DNA of 64,000 nucleotides from Sphingobium faniae (GTDB taxonomy: Bacteria; Pseudomonadota; Alphaproteobacteria; Sphingomonadales; Sphingomonadaceae): the NCBI GenBank assembly GCA_900100475.1, contig FMTU01000007.1, forward strand, positions 62,001 through 126,000, given 5' to 3'. Below the pieces are notes generated by a model. That model was not told the DNA's origin, did not search any database, and saw only the letters and a list, made by a program, of their open reading frames with translations. Position 1 is the first letter of the stretch; the number at the start of each line of letters is the position of its first letter. The translations under genes were made by a program, and so were the position numbers. This document shows, in pieces, positions 49,736 through 57,864 of this stretch.

Positions 49736-51804
49736 CCGAACGGCCTTCCCAAGCCGCCCAATCCCCGCTTCCCCTCTCCAGTATTTTCAACCCGGCCTCT
49801 GTCGGTGTGGTCGGCGTCTCGCAAGATGCCACCAAGCTGGGCAACAAGGTGCTCGCGAATATCCGCAGCAGCGGCTTCGCCGGCGAAGTGGTCGCGGTGG
49901 GATCGGCCACGCAGGCCGAAGGGATAGACGTGGTGGCTTCGCTCGATGCGTTGGACCGCTCGCCCGAGCTGTTGTTCGCGGCGGTCCCTGCGACCGCGAC
50001 CGTGGATCTTGTGCGGCAGGCCGGAGCCAGGGGGACGCGCGCGTTGATCGTGGGCGCATCCGGCTTTGCCGAAGATGGCGAGGAAGGCGCCGCGCTCCAG
50101 CGCACGCTAGGCGATGCCGCCGCGCAGGCGGGCGTGCGGATCGTCGGCCCGAACTGCAATGGCGTCTATTCGGGTCATGCCTCGCTTTCGATCGGCTTCA
50201 ACACCGGCCACGGCCGCCGTCACGAACTGGGTGACGTCGCCATTCTGTCGCACAGCGGCGCGCTGTTCGATGCCCTGGTGCGGCGGCTGGAGGATTTCGG
50301 GGCGGGGCTTTCGATCTTCACGTCGGCGGGCAACGAGCTTGACCTCGACGTGCTCGATTATCTGGATCACGCGCTGCTCGATCCCGATACGCAGGTGATC
50401 GCGCTTCTGCTGGATTCCGTGCCTGACGGAAGGCGACTGCGGACGCAGGCAGCGCGCGCGCGCCAACTCGGCAAGCCCATCGTCGCGCTCAAGATCGGAG
50501 AGTCCGAGCAAGGCGCCGCTGCCGCCGCCGCACATTCGAGCCGCCTTGCCGGTGATGCCGCCAGCTATCGCGCGCTGTTTGCGGCATCGGGCATCGCCAC
50601 CGCGTCGAGCCTGGAAGGCCTGATGGCCGCTGCGGCGATGCTGTCACGCTTCGGGCACCGCGAAGGCGGGCTTTCGGCGCTCTGCACCTCAGGCGCGGGA
50701 GCTTCGATCATCGCCGATCTCGCCGCGCGTCACGGTGCGCGGTTGGCCGAATATGGGGCGGAGACGGTCGAGCGCCTATCGGCCCGCCGCCGCTTCTCGC
50801 ACTTCGGAAATCCCACCGATATCGGCGTGTTCGGTTCAATGAAGGGTATCGGCGAAGTCGTTACCACGCTCGCCTCGGACAGCGACACCGCCGCCTTCCT
50901 GTGCATGATGCATTCCATGGGCGAGGGTCGGCCCGAGATCATGTCGGCGGCCTGGAAGGAATCGACCGCCGCGAACGGGAAGCCTCATATCGTGCTTGCG
51001 CCCGGCGGCCTGCCGGATGATGACGCGGCGACGCAGAAGGCGGGTGGCGCGGTGCTGTTCACCGAAAGCGCCGCCTGCTTCGACGCGCTCGCCGCGCTGA
51101 TGGCGCCGGCGCCCGAAGCGGTGGAACTGGATCTTGCCGGCATGCCTGTGATCGACCCCGGCGTTGCGGCAGGGCCAATGAATGAGAAGACAAGCCTGGC
51201 CCTGCTGGCCGCAGCCGGCGTGACCACCGTGGAGACGCGGCTGTGCGACAGCCTGGACGATGCCATTGCGGCCGCGAATGACCTCGTCTGGCCGGTCGCC
51301 ATGAAGGGCATGTCCGAAGGCGTTGCGCACAAGACCGAGCATGGCTTCGTTCAGCTCGACCTCAAGGACGAGGCTGCCTTGCGCGCCGCATGGGACCGCA
51401 TGGGCGCGCCCGCCGTGGTCGTGCAGCCGATGATCCGGGGCGATCTGGAGGCGATTGTCGGCGTCACCGCCAATCCTGCGACCGGGCCGATCCTGCTGGT
51501 GGGCCTTGGCGGCATCCATGCAGAGGCGATCGGCCAGGCTGCGCTGTGGTCCTTGCCTGTATCGCCGGAAACGCTGGCGCGCGGGCTGGATGAAAGCGCG
51601 ATCGGCCGGGTTCTCGCCAGCGCGCGCTGGCCCCATGCCGATACGCGCGGCAAGCTTCTGCATCTGCTCGGACAGGTGCAGGCATTCGCGCTCGTCAATC
51701 AGGACCGGCTGGCCGCAGTCGATCTCAATCCTGTGATGCTGGGCGCGCGGGGTGCGATCGCGGTCGACGGACTGGTCATCGTGGCGGAAGGAGAAGCTGC
51801 ATGA
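49732..51804 (+). CDS. ADP-forming acyl-CoA ligase (acetate-CoA ligase family)
   Basis: 690-residue single-chain NDP-forming acyl-CoA synthetase. N-terminal CoA-binding Rossmann domain (FNPASVGVVGVSQDATKLG), then the succinyl-CoA-ligase-like domain with IVGPNCNGVYSG and the candidate phospho-His in ILSHSGALFDALV, another ligase segment (VALKIGESEQGAAAAAAHSS), and a C-terminal ATP-grasp domain (PVAMKGMSEGVAHKTEHGFV ... LVGLGGIHAEAIGQAALWSLP). It activates an organic acid to its CoA thioester with ATP to ADP. The gene overlaps both neighbours by 4 bases, so it acts with the hydratase and thioesterase. Feruloyl-CoA synthetases of this family exist, but the substrate here cannot be told. Confidence 0.9.
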   Translation: MTERPSQAAQSPLPLSSIFNPASVGVVGVSQDATKLGNKVLANIRSSGFAGEVVAVGSATQAEGIDVVASLDALDRSPELLFAAVPATATVDLVRQAGARGTRALIVGASGFAEDGEEGAALQRTLGDAAAQAGVRIVGPNCNGVYSGHASLSIGFNTGHGRRHELGDVAILSHSGALFDALVRRLEDFGAGLSIFTSAGNELDLDVLDYLDHALLDPDTQVIALLLDSVPDGRRLRTQAARARQLGKPIVALKIGESEQGAAAAAAHSSRLAGDAASYRALFAASGIATASSLEGLMAAAAMLSRFGHREGGLSALCTSGAGASIIADLAARHGARLAEYGAETVERLSARRRFSHFGNPTDIGVFGSMKGIGEVVTTLASDSDTAAFLCMMHSMGEGRPEIMSAAWKESTAANGKPHIVLAPGGLPDDDAATQKAGGAVLFTESAACFDALAALMAPAPEAVELDLAGMPVIDPGVAAGPMNEKTSLALLAAAGVTTVETRLCDSLDDAIAAANDLVWPVAMKGMSEGVAHKTEHGFVQLDLKDEAALRAAWDRMGAPAVVVQPMIRGDLEAIVGVTANPATGPILLVGLGGIHAEAIGQAALWSLPVSPETLARGLDESAIGRVLASARWPHADTRGKLLHLLGQVQAFALVNQDRLAAVDLNPVMLGARGAIAVDGLVIVAEGEAA

Positions 51805-52568
51805 GCGAAGGTTTGCGCATTGAGGATCGCGGCCCGCTGCGACTGCTGACGATAGACCGGCAGGCGCGCGGCAATTCGCTCGATCCGGACACGACCGGCG
51901 CGCTGTTGGAAGCGGTCGTCCAGGCGGACGCCGATCCCGAAGTGCGAGCGATCATATTCACAGGGGTCGGGCATCGTTTCTTCTGCACAGGCGCCGACAT
52001 CAAGGCCGCCGCCGCATCCGGTGCGCGCTCAATGCGGCCCGCAAGCTCCCGGCGCGGGCTTTACGAGACCATCGTGGAATGCGCAAAGCCTACCATCGCC
52101 GCGGTAAACGGCGTGGCGGCGGGCGGCGGGTGCGAGCTTGTGCTGGCGTGCGATCTGCGCGTTGGCGAGGAGCAGGCGAAGCTCATCCTGCCCGAAGCCA
52201 AGCGCGGCATGGCCGCCAACTTCGCCTCGATCATCCTGCCCCGCACCGTTCCCAACGCCATTGCCATGGAGATGCTGCTGCTGGGCGAGCCGATGGCCAT
52301 GGAAGCCGCACATCGTTGGGGGCTGGTCAACCGGATCGTTCCCACCGGCGCGGCGCTGGCCACCGCGATCGGCATGGGCGAGGCGATCACTCGCAATGCG
52401 CCGCTCTCCCTGCGCCGGATCAAGGCCCATGCACGGCTGAGCCAGGGAATGCCGCTCGCCGCCGCGCTGAAGCTTGATGAGGGGCCGAGTCCCTATGACA
52501 GTGAAGATCGCATAGAAGGCTTTCGCGCCTTCCTGGAAAAGCGGGATCCGCGCTGGCAAGGACGCTGA
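51801..52568 (+). CDS. Enoyl-CoA hydratase/isomerase family protein
   Basis: 255-residue crotonase-fold enzyme. Oxyanion-hole and active-site features: RFFCTGADIKAAAA, AAVNGVAAGGGCELVLACDLRV with the first candidate Glu, and LPEAKRGMAANFAS with the second. It is likely to hydrate or cleave the enoyl-CoA made after the ligase step. The start overlaps the ligase stop (ATGA). Whether it is a hydratase, a hydratase/lyase or an isomerase cannot be decided from sequence. Confidence 0.9.
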   Translation: MSEGLRIEDRGPLRLLTIDRQARGNSLDPDTTGALLEAVVQADADPEVRAIIFTGVGHRFFCTGADIKAAAASGARSMRPASSRRGLYETIVECAKPTIAAVNGVAAGGGCELVLACDLRVGEEQAKLILPEAKRGMAANFASIILPRTVPNAIAMEMLLLGEPMAMEAAHRWGLVNRIVPTGAALATAIGMGEAITRNAPLSLRRIKAHARLSQGMPLAAALKLDEGPSPYDSEDRIEGFRAFLEKRDPRWQGR

Positions 52569-52870
52569 TCCTTGCCCATATCGTCGGCCTTTCATCGCGA
52601 TCGGTCATATCCACAACATCGTCGTGCGACGTTAGAAGTGTTCAGGCCGGTTATCATTGCCGCAATGATGACCGGCTGCGCGTCGTTGCAGAAACCGCTG
52701 GGGCTGGGCTGGCAGTAGCCCCGACCTCAGCAGTCGGGACGGGCGATTGATCGAGATCGAGCAGCTCTACATGCCGCTCATCATGCAGATGGCATTGAAC
52801 AATACACGGCCCTGACGAGCCTATCTGTCCACGGTCCAACTCGTCGCGGACGTCATCTCTTGTCCAGCCC
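52569..52870. other. Intergenic region with a short lipoprotein-like ORF
   Basis: 302 bases. At 52638-52718 (plus) a 26-codon frame VFRPVIIAAMMTGCASLQKP has a lipobox-like TGCAS, as if it were the broken start of an outer-membrane lipoprotein gene. A small hairpin CCCGAC ... GTCGGG follows at 52720-52738. No intact gene seen. Confidence 0.35.
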
Positions 52871-53644
52871 CTAGGCGCTCATTCCCGCAGCGCCCGATGG
52901 CCGAGGCAAATGATCAGAGCGGGTGGGTCGTTGAATATTCATGATCTGATCATATCGACGCTCGGCAACGCCGTAGAAAGGGCCACAGTATTTCTCAAGC
53001 CCTTGCCTGTCCCGGATGGTCACAAGTCCTCGCTGCGCTCGAATCCATCCCTCACCCTCCAGGCTATGGATCGCGTGGGTGACGCTTGCGCGTCGAACGC
53101 CCATCATGATTGACATATTTTCGTGAGTCAGCGGCAAATCGTCGATCCCCACCCGATCATGGTACATCAACAATTTCCGGGCCAGCCGCACCTGCACATT
53201 GGCCCGCACGCTGGCGCTGACCGTCAAGCTCATCTGAGCGATTTGCGTTTGCACATAGCGAAGCAGATAATAGAGCAGTTTATCGCTGGATCGGGCCGCC
53301 CGGAGAAGGTTGGACCGCGTGATGACCAGCGCACGCCCTGCAACCTGGACATAGCTGTCGCGCTGCGGGAAAAGATCCGTCACGAGCGAACTGGCTCCGA
53401 CCATTCCTTCCCGGCCGATCAGGCCCACCTCTATCGGTTCCCGTAGATCGCCGGTCTCAAGCAGGGATATCACACCGGATTCGATGAAATAGATTTTTTC
53501 CGAGCGATCGCCGGTGCGCTCCAGATAAATCCTGGCCGGCAATTCTTCGCGATGCAGATCGGGCCATATCATTTGCCGATCTTGCGGGGCCATCCCTGCC
53601 AGCAGGTCATTGCAGGCCCTTGCAACACTGGTGCTACCTTGCAT
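52871..53644 (-). CDS. Crp/Fnr-family transcriptional regulator
   Basis: 257 residues: cyclic-nucleotide-binding-like domain at about residues 20-150 (IYLERTGDRSEKIYFIESGVISLLE, VGLIGREGMVGASSLV) and a winged HTH at about 165-225 (LPLTHENMSIMMGVRRASVTHAIHSLEGEG). No cluster of N-terminal cysteines, so it is not an oxygen-sensing Fnr. The effector is unknown. It is transcribed away from an AT-rich region that also precedes phaB; regulation of nearby genes is only possible. Confidence 0.9.
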   Translation of the reverse strand: MQGSTSVARACNDLLAGMAPQDRQMIWPDLHREELPARIYLERTGDRSEKIYFIESGVISLLETGDLREPIEVGLIGREGMVGASSLVTDLFPQRDSYVQVAGRALVITRSNLLRAARSSDKLLYYLLRYVQTQIAQMSLTVSASVRANVQVRLARKLLMYHDRVGIDDLPLTHENMSIMMGVRRASVTHAIHSLEGEGWIRAQRGLVTIRDRQGLEKYCGPFYGVAERRYDQIMNIQRPTRSDHLPRPSGAAGMSA

Positions 53645-54018
53645 GACGCAGAGCCCCTCCTGTGGCGGCGGCGCCCGTCGAATCCTCGGCGGTATCTCTT
53701 ATTTCCAGCTATTTACAAGCGCTCCAGCCGCTCAATCGTTCCGCTCCCGCAGCAAAACAGGATCGGCGCAAAGGAGGTACTCCATTGGGAGTATCATGGG
53801 TTCAAAGGCAATTGCAATTTATCCTGAATTGTACGGTTTCGTACACAGTTTCAACCTTCCGAAGGCATTTCTTATATGTATAAATCTTTTCGGATATAGC
53901 TAAAGATCGAAGTCAAATATTGCACTCAAGTATTTTATTGTAATCAAATATCAATATTAATTTAATATTATCTCAAACACGACTGCTCATTCTTTTGTAT
54001 AACGAGAGGAGGCGACCG
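53645..54018. other. AT-rich region between Crp/Fnr and phaB loci
   Basis: 374 bases; 53870-54000 is markedly AT-rich with runs such as TATTTTATTGTAATC. Short plus-strand frames are present but lack starts with ribosome binding sites. Likely holds the promoter for the Crp/Fnr gene (minus) and possibly for the transcript crossing 54019-54198. Confidence 0.4.
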
Positions 54019-54198
54019 TTGACTGCAGCAATCAGGAATGAGGCCAGACTTTATAGCGGATCAGGACAGCTTTCTGCCCCGGCGCCCAGACCCTGGCCGA
54101 CTTCTGCTTCCCGTCTCCAGCAGCATCCATTGACTGCCGCGGCGGAAAAGGCGCTGCAAGAACGATTTTGGGCCGTGGCGGATGGCGCCTCCGAATAG
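54019..54198 (+). CDS. Possible small protein gene
   Basis: 59 codons from TTG 54019, chosen because GAGGAGG lies 6 bases before it. The protein (MTAAIRNEARLYSGSGQLS ... KALQERFWAVADGASE) has no known domain. A strong terminator follows at 54337. The good Shine-Dalgarno and terminator argue for a real small transcript, but the codon evidence is thin. Confidence 0.35.
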   Translation: MTAAIRNEARLYSGSGQLSAPAPRPWPTSASRLQQHPLTAAAEKALQERFWAVADGASE

Positions 54199-54336
54199 GC
54201 GGTAAAGGATTTGCGCCCGGCCAAGACCCCTCGTCCAGCATGGCCGATGACCTCGCGCGATCATTTGATGCGATGGCCGGGCATTCACGATCTTTCAGGA
54301 GCGACCCGGGAATCTTCTTCGGAAGATTCTCCACCT

Positions 54337-54365
54337 CGGGCCGGCAATTCGCCGGCCCGGTTTTT
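54337..54365 (+). terminator. Rho-independent terminator
   Basis: CGGGCCGGC - AATTC - GCCGGCCCG, 9-bp GC-only stem, followed by G and TTTTT. A textbook intrinsic terminator on the plus strand, placed 138 bases after the small ORF and 136 bases before phaB. Confidence 0.85.
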
Positions 54366-54501
54366 GCTCTGTCGGGTCCAATGCCAATCGGTTGGCCCTG
54401 AGGTTTGATTAAAATCGCCGACGCCGGTGCGAAGCGCATTGGGCGAAGGGATCAGGCGCCGGCCCTGCCAATATAGTGAACATGGATATGGAGCGTTTAT
54501 C

Positions 54502-55224
54502 ATGACCAAAGTTGCAGTCGTCACGGGAGGCACTCGCGGCATTGGCGAGGCCATCAGCCTGGCGTTGCAGGAAAAGGGCTACACCGTTGCCGCAAACTAC
54601 GGCGGAAATGAGGAAAGAGCCCATGCCTTCTCGCGTCGGACGGGAATTGCGATCTTCAAATGGGACGTGGGGGATCATCAGGCCTGCCTGGACGGCTGCG
54701 CGACCGTCAGCGAGACCCTGGGCCCGGTGGACATCGTTGTAAACAACGCCGGGATCACCCGCGATAGCGTGTTATTCAAGATGAGCTTCGATGACTGGAA
54801 CGAAGTCCTGCGCATCAATCTTGGCGGCTGCTTCAACATGGCCAAGGCGGTCTTTGGCGGAATGCGCGAACGCGGCTGGGGCCGGATCGTGAACATCGGC
54901 TCGGTCAATGGCCAGGCGGGTCAATATGGCCAGGCCAACTATGCGGCTGCAAAGTCCGGCATCCACGGCTTCACCAAAGCGCTGGCGCAGGAAGGCGCAA
55001 AACATGGTGTGACCGTGAACGCCATCGCGCCGGGGTACATTGATACGGATATGGTGGCAGCCGTGCCTCCACCCGTACTCGACAAGATCGTGGCCAGTAT
55101 CCCGGTGGGCCGTCTGGGCCAGCCGCAGGAAATCGCTCGTGGCGTTGCATTCCTTTGCAGTGACGATGCGGCATTCATCACCGGCAGCACGCTGTCGATG
55201 AATGGCGGTCAGCACATGTATTGA
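54502..55224 (+). CDS. phaB: Acetoacetyl-CoA reductase PhaB
   Basis: 240-residue short-chain dehydrogenase that reduces acetoacetyl-CoA to 3-hydroxybutyryl-CoA with NADPH for polyhydroxybutyrate synthesis. Motifs: VVTGGTRGIGEAI (cofactor loop), NNAGITRD, the Ser-Tyr-Lys triad in GSVNGQAGQYGQANYAAAKSG, NAIAPGYIDTDM and the terminal NGGQHMY. The ATG at 54502 follows GGAGCG by 7 bases; upstream frame to 54427 is not used. Length and the C-terminus fit PhaB rather than FabG, which would sit with fab genes. Monocistronic here, after a terminator. Confidence 0.88.
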   Translation: MTKVAVVTGGTRGIGEAISLALQEKGYTVAANYGGNEERAHAFSRRTGIAIFKWDVGDHQACLDGCATVSETLGPVDIVVNNAGITRDSVLFKMSFDDWNEVLRINLGGCFNMAKAVFGGMRERGWGRIVNIGSVNGQAGQYGQANYAAAKSGIHGFTKALAQEGAKHGVTVNAIAPGYIDTDMVAAVPPPVLDKIVASIPVGRLGQPQEIARGVAFLCSDDAAFITGSTLSMNGGQHMY

Positions 55225-55352
55225 TGCAGGGAATCAACCCTCCTCCGCCGCAGATCTGCTCCGGCGGGGTTATTTTCATCACCGAATATGCGTCGTCAAG
55301 GAGAGAGGTCGTCCTCCAGCGCCTCGACCAGATACGATTATCGCCCGGACAT

Positions 55353-55754
55353 TCACGGGCGGCCGATCTGGTCCCACGCTTCCGCGATTTCGCCGATCAT
55401 GGCGCGCGCCTGTTCGACGGCCCCGGCATCGCGTTCCTTCGCGCCTACGAGGAGCAGGCGGCGCGCCTCGCGATAGATTTGGGCCAGGCCCAGGGCGATG
55501 TCGCCGCCCTTGTCGAAATCGAGGCTGGCTTCCAGCGCGAAGAGGATCGACATGGCCCGCGCCTGCTTGTCCGACACTTTCAGGCGGTCGTTGTGCCGCT
55601 CCGCCAGAACGGTGGCGTCCAGCGCGATCAGCAGTTCGTCGAACAGGATCTTCACCAACGCATGAGGAGTCGCGCCTTCCGTCCGCGCGCCTGAATGGAC
55701 GGCCGCATAACGCCGCGCCGCCATATTGCCCGCATATCCCTGATTGTAGAACAT
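55353..55754 (-). CDS. fliS: Flagellin export chaperone FliS
   Basis: 133 residues. Helical FliS fold with the typical N-terminus YNQGYAGNMAARRYAAV (Y-x-x ... A) and the core ATPHALVKILFDELLIALD, which binds flagellin C-termini in the cytoplasm. KGGDIALGLAQIYREARRLLL is the conserved third-fourth helix region. It is the last gene of the flagellar run, 18 bases after fliD, presumably expressed from the same late promoter. Confidence 0.93.
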   Translation of the reverse strand: MFYNQGYAGNMAARRYAAVHSGARTEGATPHALVKILFDELLIALDATVLAERHNDRLKVSDKQARAMSILFALEASLDFDKGGDIALGLAQIYREARRLLLVGAKERDAGAVEQARAMIGEIAEAWDQIGRP

Positions 55755-55772
55755 CGCCCTTTGCGTCCCTGC

Positions 55773-57179
55773 TTAATTGTCGCTGTTGTTCCAGGCGTCG
55801 ATCTGCTGTTGCAGATAGCTTTGCGTCGCCTTGATCGCCGTCAGCCGCGTTTCCATGGCCGTGTAGATTTTCGTGAGTTGCGCCTGATAATCCGTCATCT
55901 GGTCGCTCAGCTTCTCAAGCTGTTCCGACAGACTCTTCGCCAACGTTTCATATTTGCTCTGCGCGCTGGCGAGGGGGCCGTCCTTTTTCTGGATATTGTC
56001 GCGTACCTTGTCCATCAGACCGGCCAGACCCGGATTGCTGTCGGACTTGACCGTCGGGTTGAGAAGCTGCGTGATGATGGCAGGATCGGCCGCCATCGCC
56101 TTGTCCAGCCGCTTCGTGTCCAACGCCAGCGTGCCGTCGCGATTGGTCGTGACGCCAAGGTCCGCCAGGGTCCGATAGCTGCCGGTCGGCGACAGCGCCG
56201 CCGAGGTCATCTGCGAAAGCTGGCGCTTCATGTCGCGGATGGACGATTCGCCGTTCAGCACCCCCGCGCTGGAGGAGTCCGCGCCCTTCGCCGTCGCCGT
56301 GTTCAGCGCCTTCATCAGCGTGTTATAGGCGTCCACGAACTCGACCATCAGGTCGCGCATCGACGTGGTCGGCTCGGTCGTCGCCAGCGTGACGGACATG
56401 CCCGGAGACGCCTTGTTGAGGTCGATGCGCAGATAGGGAATGGCCGTATCGATGGTGTTGGAGGCATAATGCTGCTCCACCCCATCCAGCAAAATGACCG
56501 CATCCTGCGCCGTCGATACGGAGGTGAAAGCGGAATTGTCGTTCGGCCCGGCCTTGGACCAGGCGAATTTTTCGAGGTCCGGCGTATCGGCACTCAGCGA
56601 AAAGTCGTTCGCCTCGCCGGTCGCGCCCTTCATCACCAGCCGGGTTCCCTGCGTGTCGGTGACAAGCGAGGCGGTGACGCCCGTGCCGCTGCTGTTGATG
56701 GCGCTCACCAGATCGGCATAGGTGCTCGACGCCGTCAGGACGATGGCCTTCGACATGCTACCCGCCGCCAAGGTCAGCGTGCCCGCCCCAACCAAGGCCG
56801 TGGCCGACATATTTCCATCCGGCGCGGTCGCGAGCGTGCGCCCGGCGGCAAGCTGCTGCACCTGAAGCTGGGCCGGCAGGCCCTGCGGCGCGCCGCCCGG
56901 CAAGGCGCTGACCGTCGCGATGCTGGGATCATTGGACGCAGGCACGCCGGAATAGCCGGTGCCCGCAAGCAGGCTGTTCAGCGCATCGGCAAAGGTGTTG
57001 AGCGAGCTGGATGCCGAAGCCAGCGCGGAAATGCGCGCGCTATTGAGGCTCTGGCGGTCGGTGATGACCTTCTGCTTGGGATCGCGGGCGGCGCTGACGA
57101 GGCTGTTGACCAGCGCGCCCGTATCAATGCCGGACCCGACGCCCAATGCGGTCGAAATGCTGCTGCTCACCGAGGTCAT
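55773..57179 (-). CDS. fliD: Flagellar filament cap protein FliD
   Basis: 468 residues, exported cap (HAP2) at the filament tip. FliD N-terminal domain: STALGVGSGIDTGALVNSLVSA, and coiled-coil residues to about 70. The C-terminal domain ends in a helix (LEKLSDQMTDYQAQLTKIYTAMETRL ... QSYLQQQIDAWNN) as in all FliD. No signal peptide, as expected for type III export. A sigma-28 promoter candidate lies at 57202-57228 and AAAGGA precedes the ATG. fliS follows. Confidence 0.95.
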   Translation of the reverse strand: MTSVSSSISTALGVGSGIDTGALVNSLVSAARDPKQKVITDRQSLNSARISALASASSSLNTFADALNSLLAGTGYSGVPASNDPSIATVSALPGGAPQGLPAQLQVQQLAAGRTLATAPDGNMSATALVGAGTLTLAAGSMSKAIVLTASSTYADLVSAINSSGTGVTASLVTDTQGTRLVMKGATGEANDFSLSADTPDLEKFAWSKAGPNDNSAFTSVSTAQDAVILLDGVEQHYASNTIDTAIPYLRIDLNKASPGMSVTLATTEPTTSMRDLMVEFVDAYNTLMKALNTATAKGADSSSAGVLNGESSIRDMKRQLSQMTSAALSPTGSYRTLADLGVTTNRDGTLALDTKRLDKAMAADPAIITQLLNPTVKSDSNPGLAGLMDKVRDNIQKKDGPLASAQSKYETLAKSLSEQLEKLSDQMTDYQAQLTKIYTAMETRLTAIKATQSYLQQQIDAWNNSDN

Positions 57180-57201
57180 CTGGCCGTCCTTTCAGAATGC
57201 A

Positions 57202-57228
57202 AGAACGGCCCTAGCGCCAAGACCTTTA
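57202..57228 (-). promoter_or_regulatory. Sigma-28 (FliA) promoter for fliD
   Basis: On the minus strand: -35 TAAAGGTC (57228-57221), 11-base spacer, -10 GCCGTTCT (57209-57202), 23 bases before the fliD ATG at 57179. This agrees with the TAAAGTTT-N11-GCCGATAA consensus in 6 of 8 and 5 of 8 positions with exact spacing. Confidence 0.65.
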
Positions 57229-57282
57229 GGAAAGATTTTCAAGACCGCCGCCCATCGACCGACACATGGGAAAAGGGCTTTG

Positions 57283-57753
57283 TCAGACCACCATGGACAA
57301 GATCTGATCGACCGTCCCGCGCTTCATATGCGCCTGCGCCGCATGGGCGTAGCGCGACTGCTCCGCCATCCGCCGCGCCAGCAGCACCGTGCTTTCCACC
57401 GCTTCCCTGCTGGCGGGCGGCAGGGGCACGATGACGACCCGCGTCGGCAACATCGACTGGATTTCCGAAGCCGCCGCTTCGACCGTAGCCTGTGCGTTGC
57501 CCCGCATGGCGGCCATGATATCCGCGATTTCCGCATGGATGCGCGCATATTCGGCGGCGCTGGCGACCTCTTCATCAACGGCGGCCATATCGACGGGGGA
57601 CAAGGCAGGCGCGCGCGCGCGCGCCGCGGCCGCATCGCCATCGTCCGGCCGCACGGCCACGGATGAAACCGCCGAAACCGCTGACACGGCTTTGGGCTGG
57701 CCCGACGCCCGGTCCACAGGGGATATCCCGGTCTTCGACAGATAGTCGCTCAT
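57283..57753 (-). CDS. Unknown protein in flagellar locus
   Basis: 156 residues from ATG 57753; upstream codons to 57795 are unlikely because a sigma-28 promoter sits there. The N-terminus is low-complexity (Ala/Val/Ser), and the C-terminal 90 residues are helical (EEVASAAEYARIHAEIADIMAAMRG, SREAVESTVLLARRMAEQSRYA). It resembles a short flagellar chaperone or FlgN/FlgM-size protein in layout only; no motif supports either. It has its own late-class promoter candidate and lies between flhB and fliD, so a role in filament assembly is likely. Confidence 0.65.
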   Translation of the reverse strand: MSDYLSKTGISPVDRASGQPKAVSAVSAVSSVAVRPDDGDAAAARARAPALSPVDMAAVDEEVASAAEYARIHAEIADIMAAMRGNAQATVEAAASEIQSMLPTRVVIVPLPPASREAVESTVLLARRMAEQSRYAHAAQAHMKRGTVDQILSMVV

Positions 57754-57784
57754 GACGCACATCCTGATGCGTCCCCATGAAAGG

Positions 57785-57811
57785 AATACGGACAAATTCG
57801 CCTAAACTTTA
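57785..57811 (-). promoter_or_regulatory. Sigma-28 (FliA) promoter for the unknown flagellar gene
   Basis: Minus strand: -35 TAAAGTTT (57811-57804), perfect to consensus, exact 11-base spacer, -10 TCCGTATT (57792-57785). The ATG of the unknown gene is 32 bases downstream. Confidence 0.65.
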
Positions 57812-57864
57812 ATTCACCATGCCGTTTTTTTTGCGGGATGGCGCGGTTTGCCGGGCCAGGCCCC

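Noticed and set aside
49732-52568. CoA ligase and hydratase considered as ferulate genes (fcs/ech)
   Set aside because: Without a vanillin dehydrogenase and with a thioesterase and LLM enzyme in the cluster, the substrate cannot be assigned, so no gene symbols were given.
55225-55290. Possible terminator after phaB
   Set aside because: The GC-rich arms do not pair cleanly and the T-run is weak, so no terminator was called.
55695-57434. 579-codon open frame on the plus strand
   Set aside because: Antisense to fliD; Arg/Gly/His-rich with no domains.
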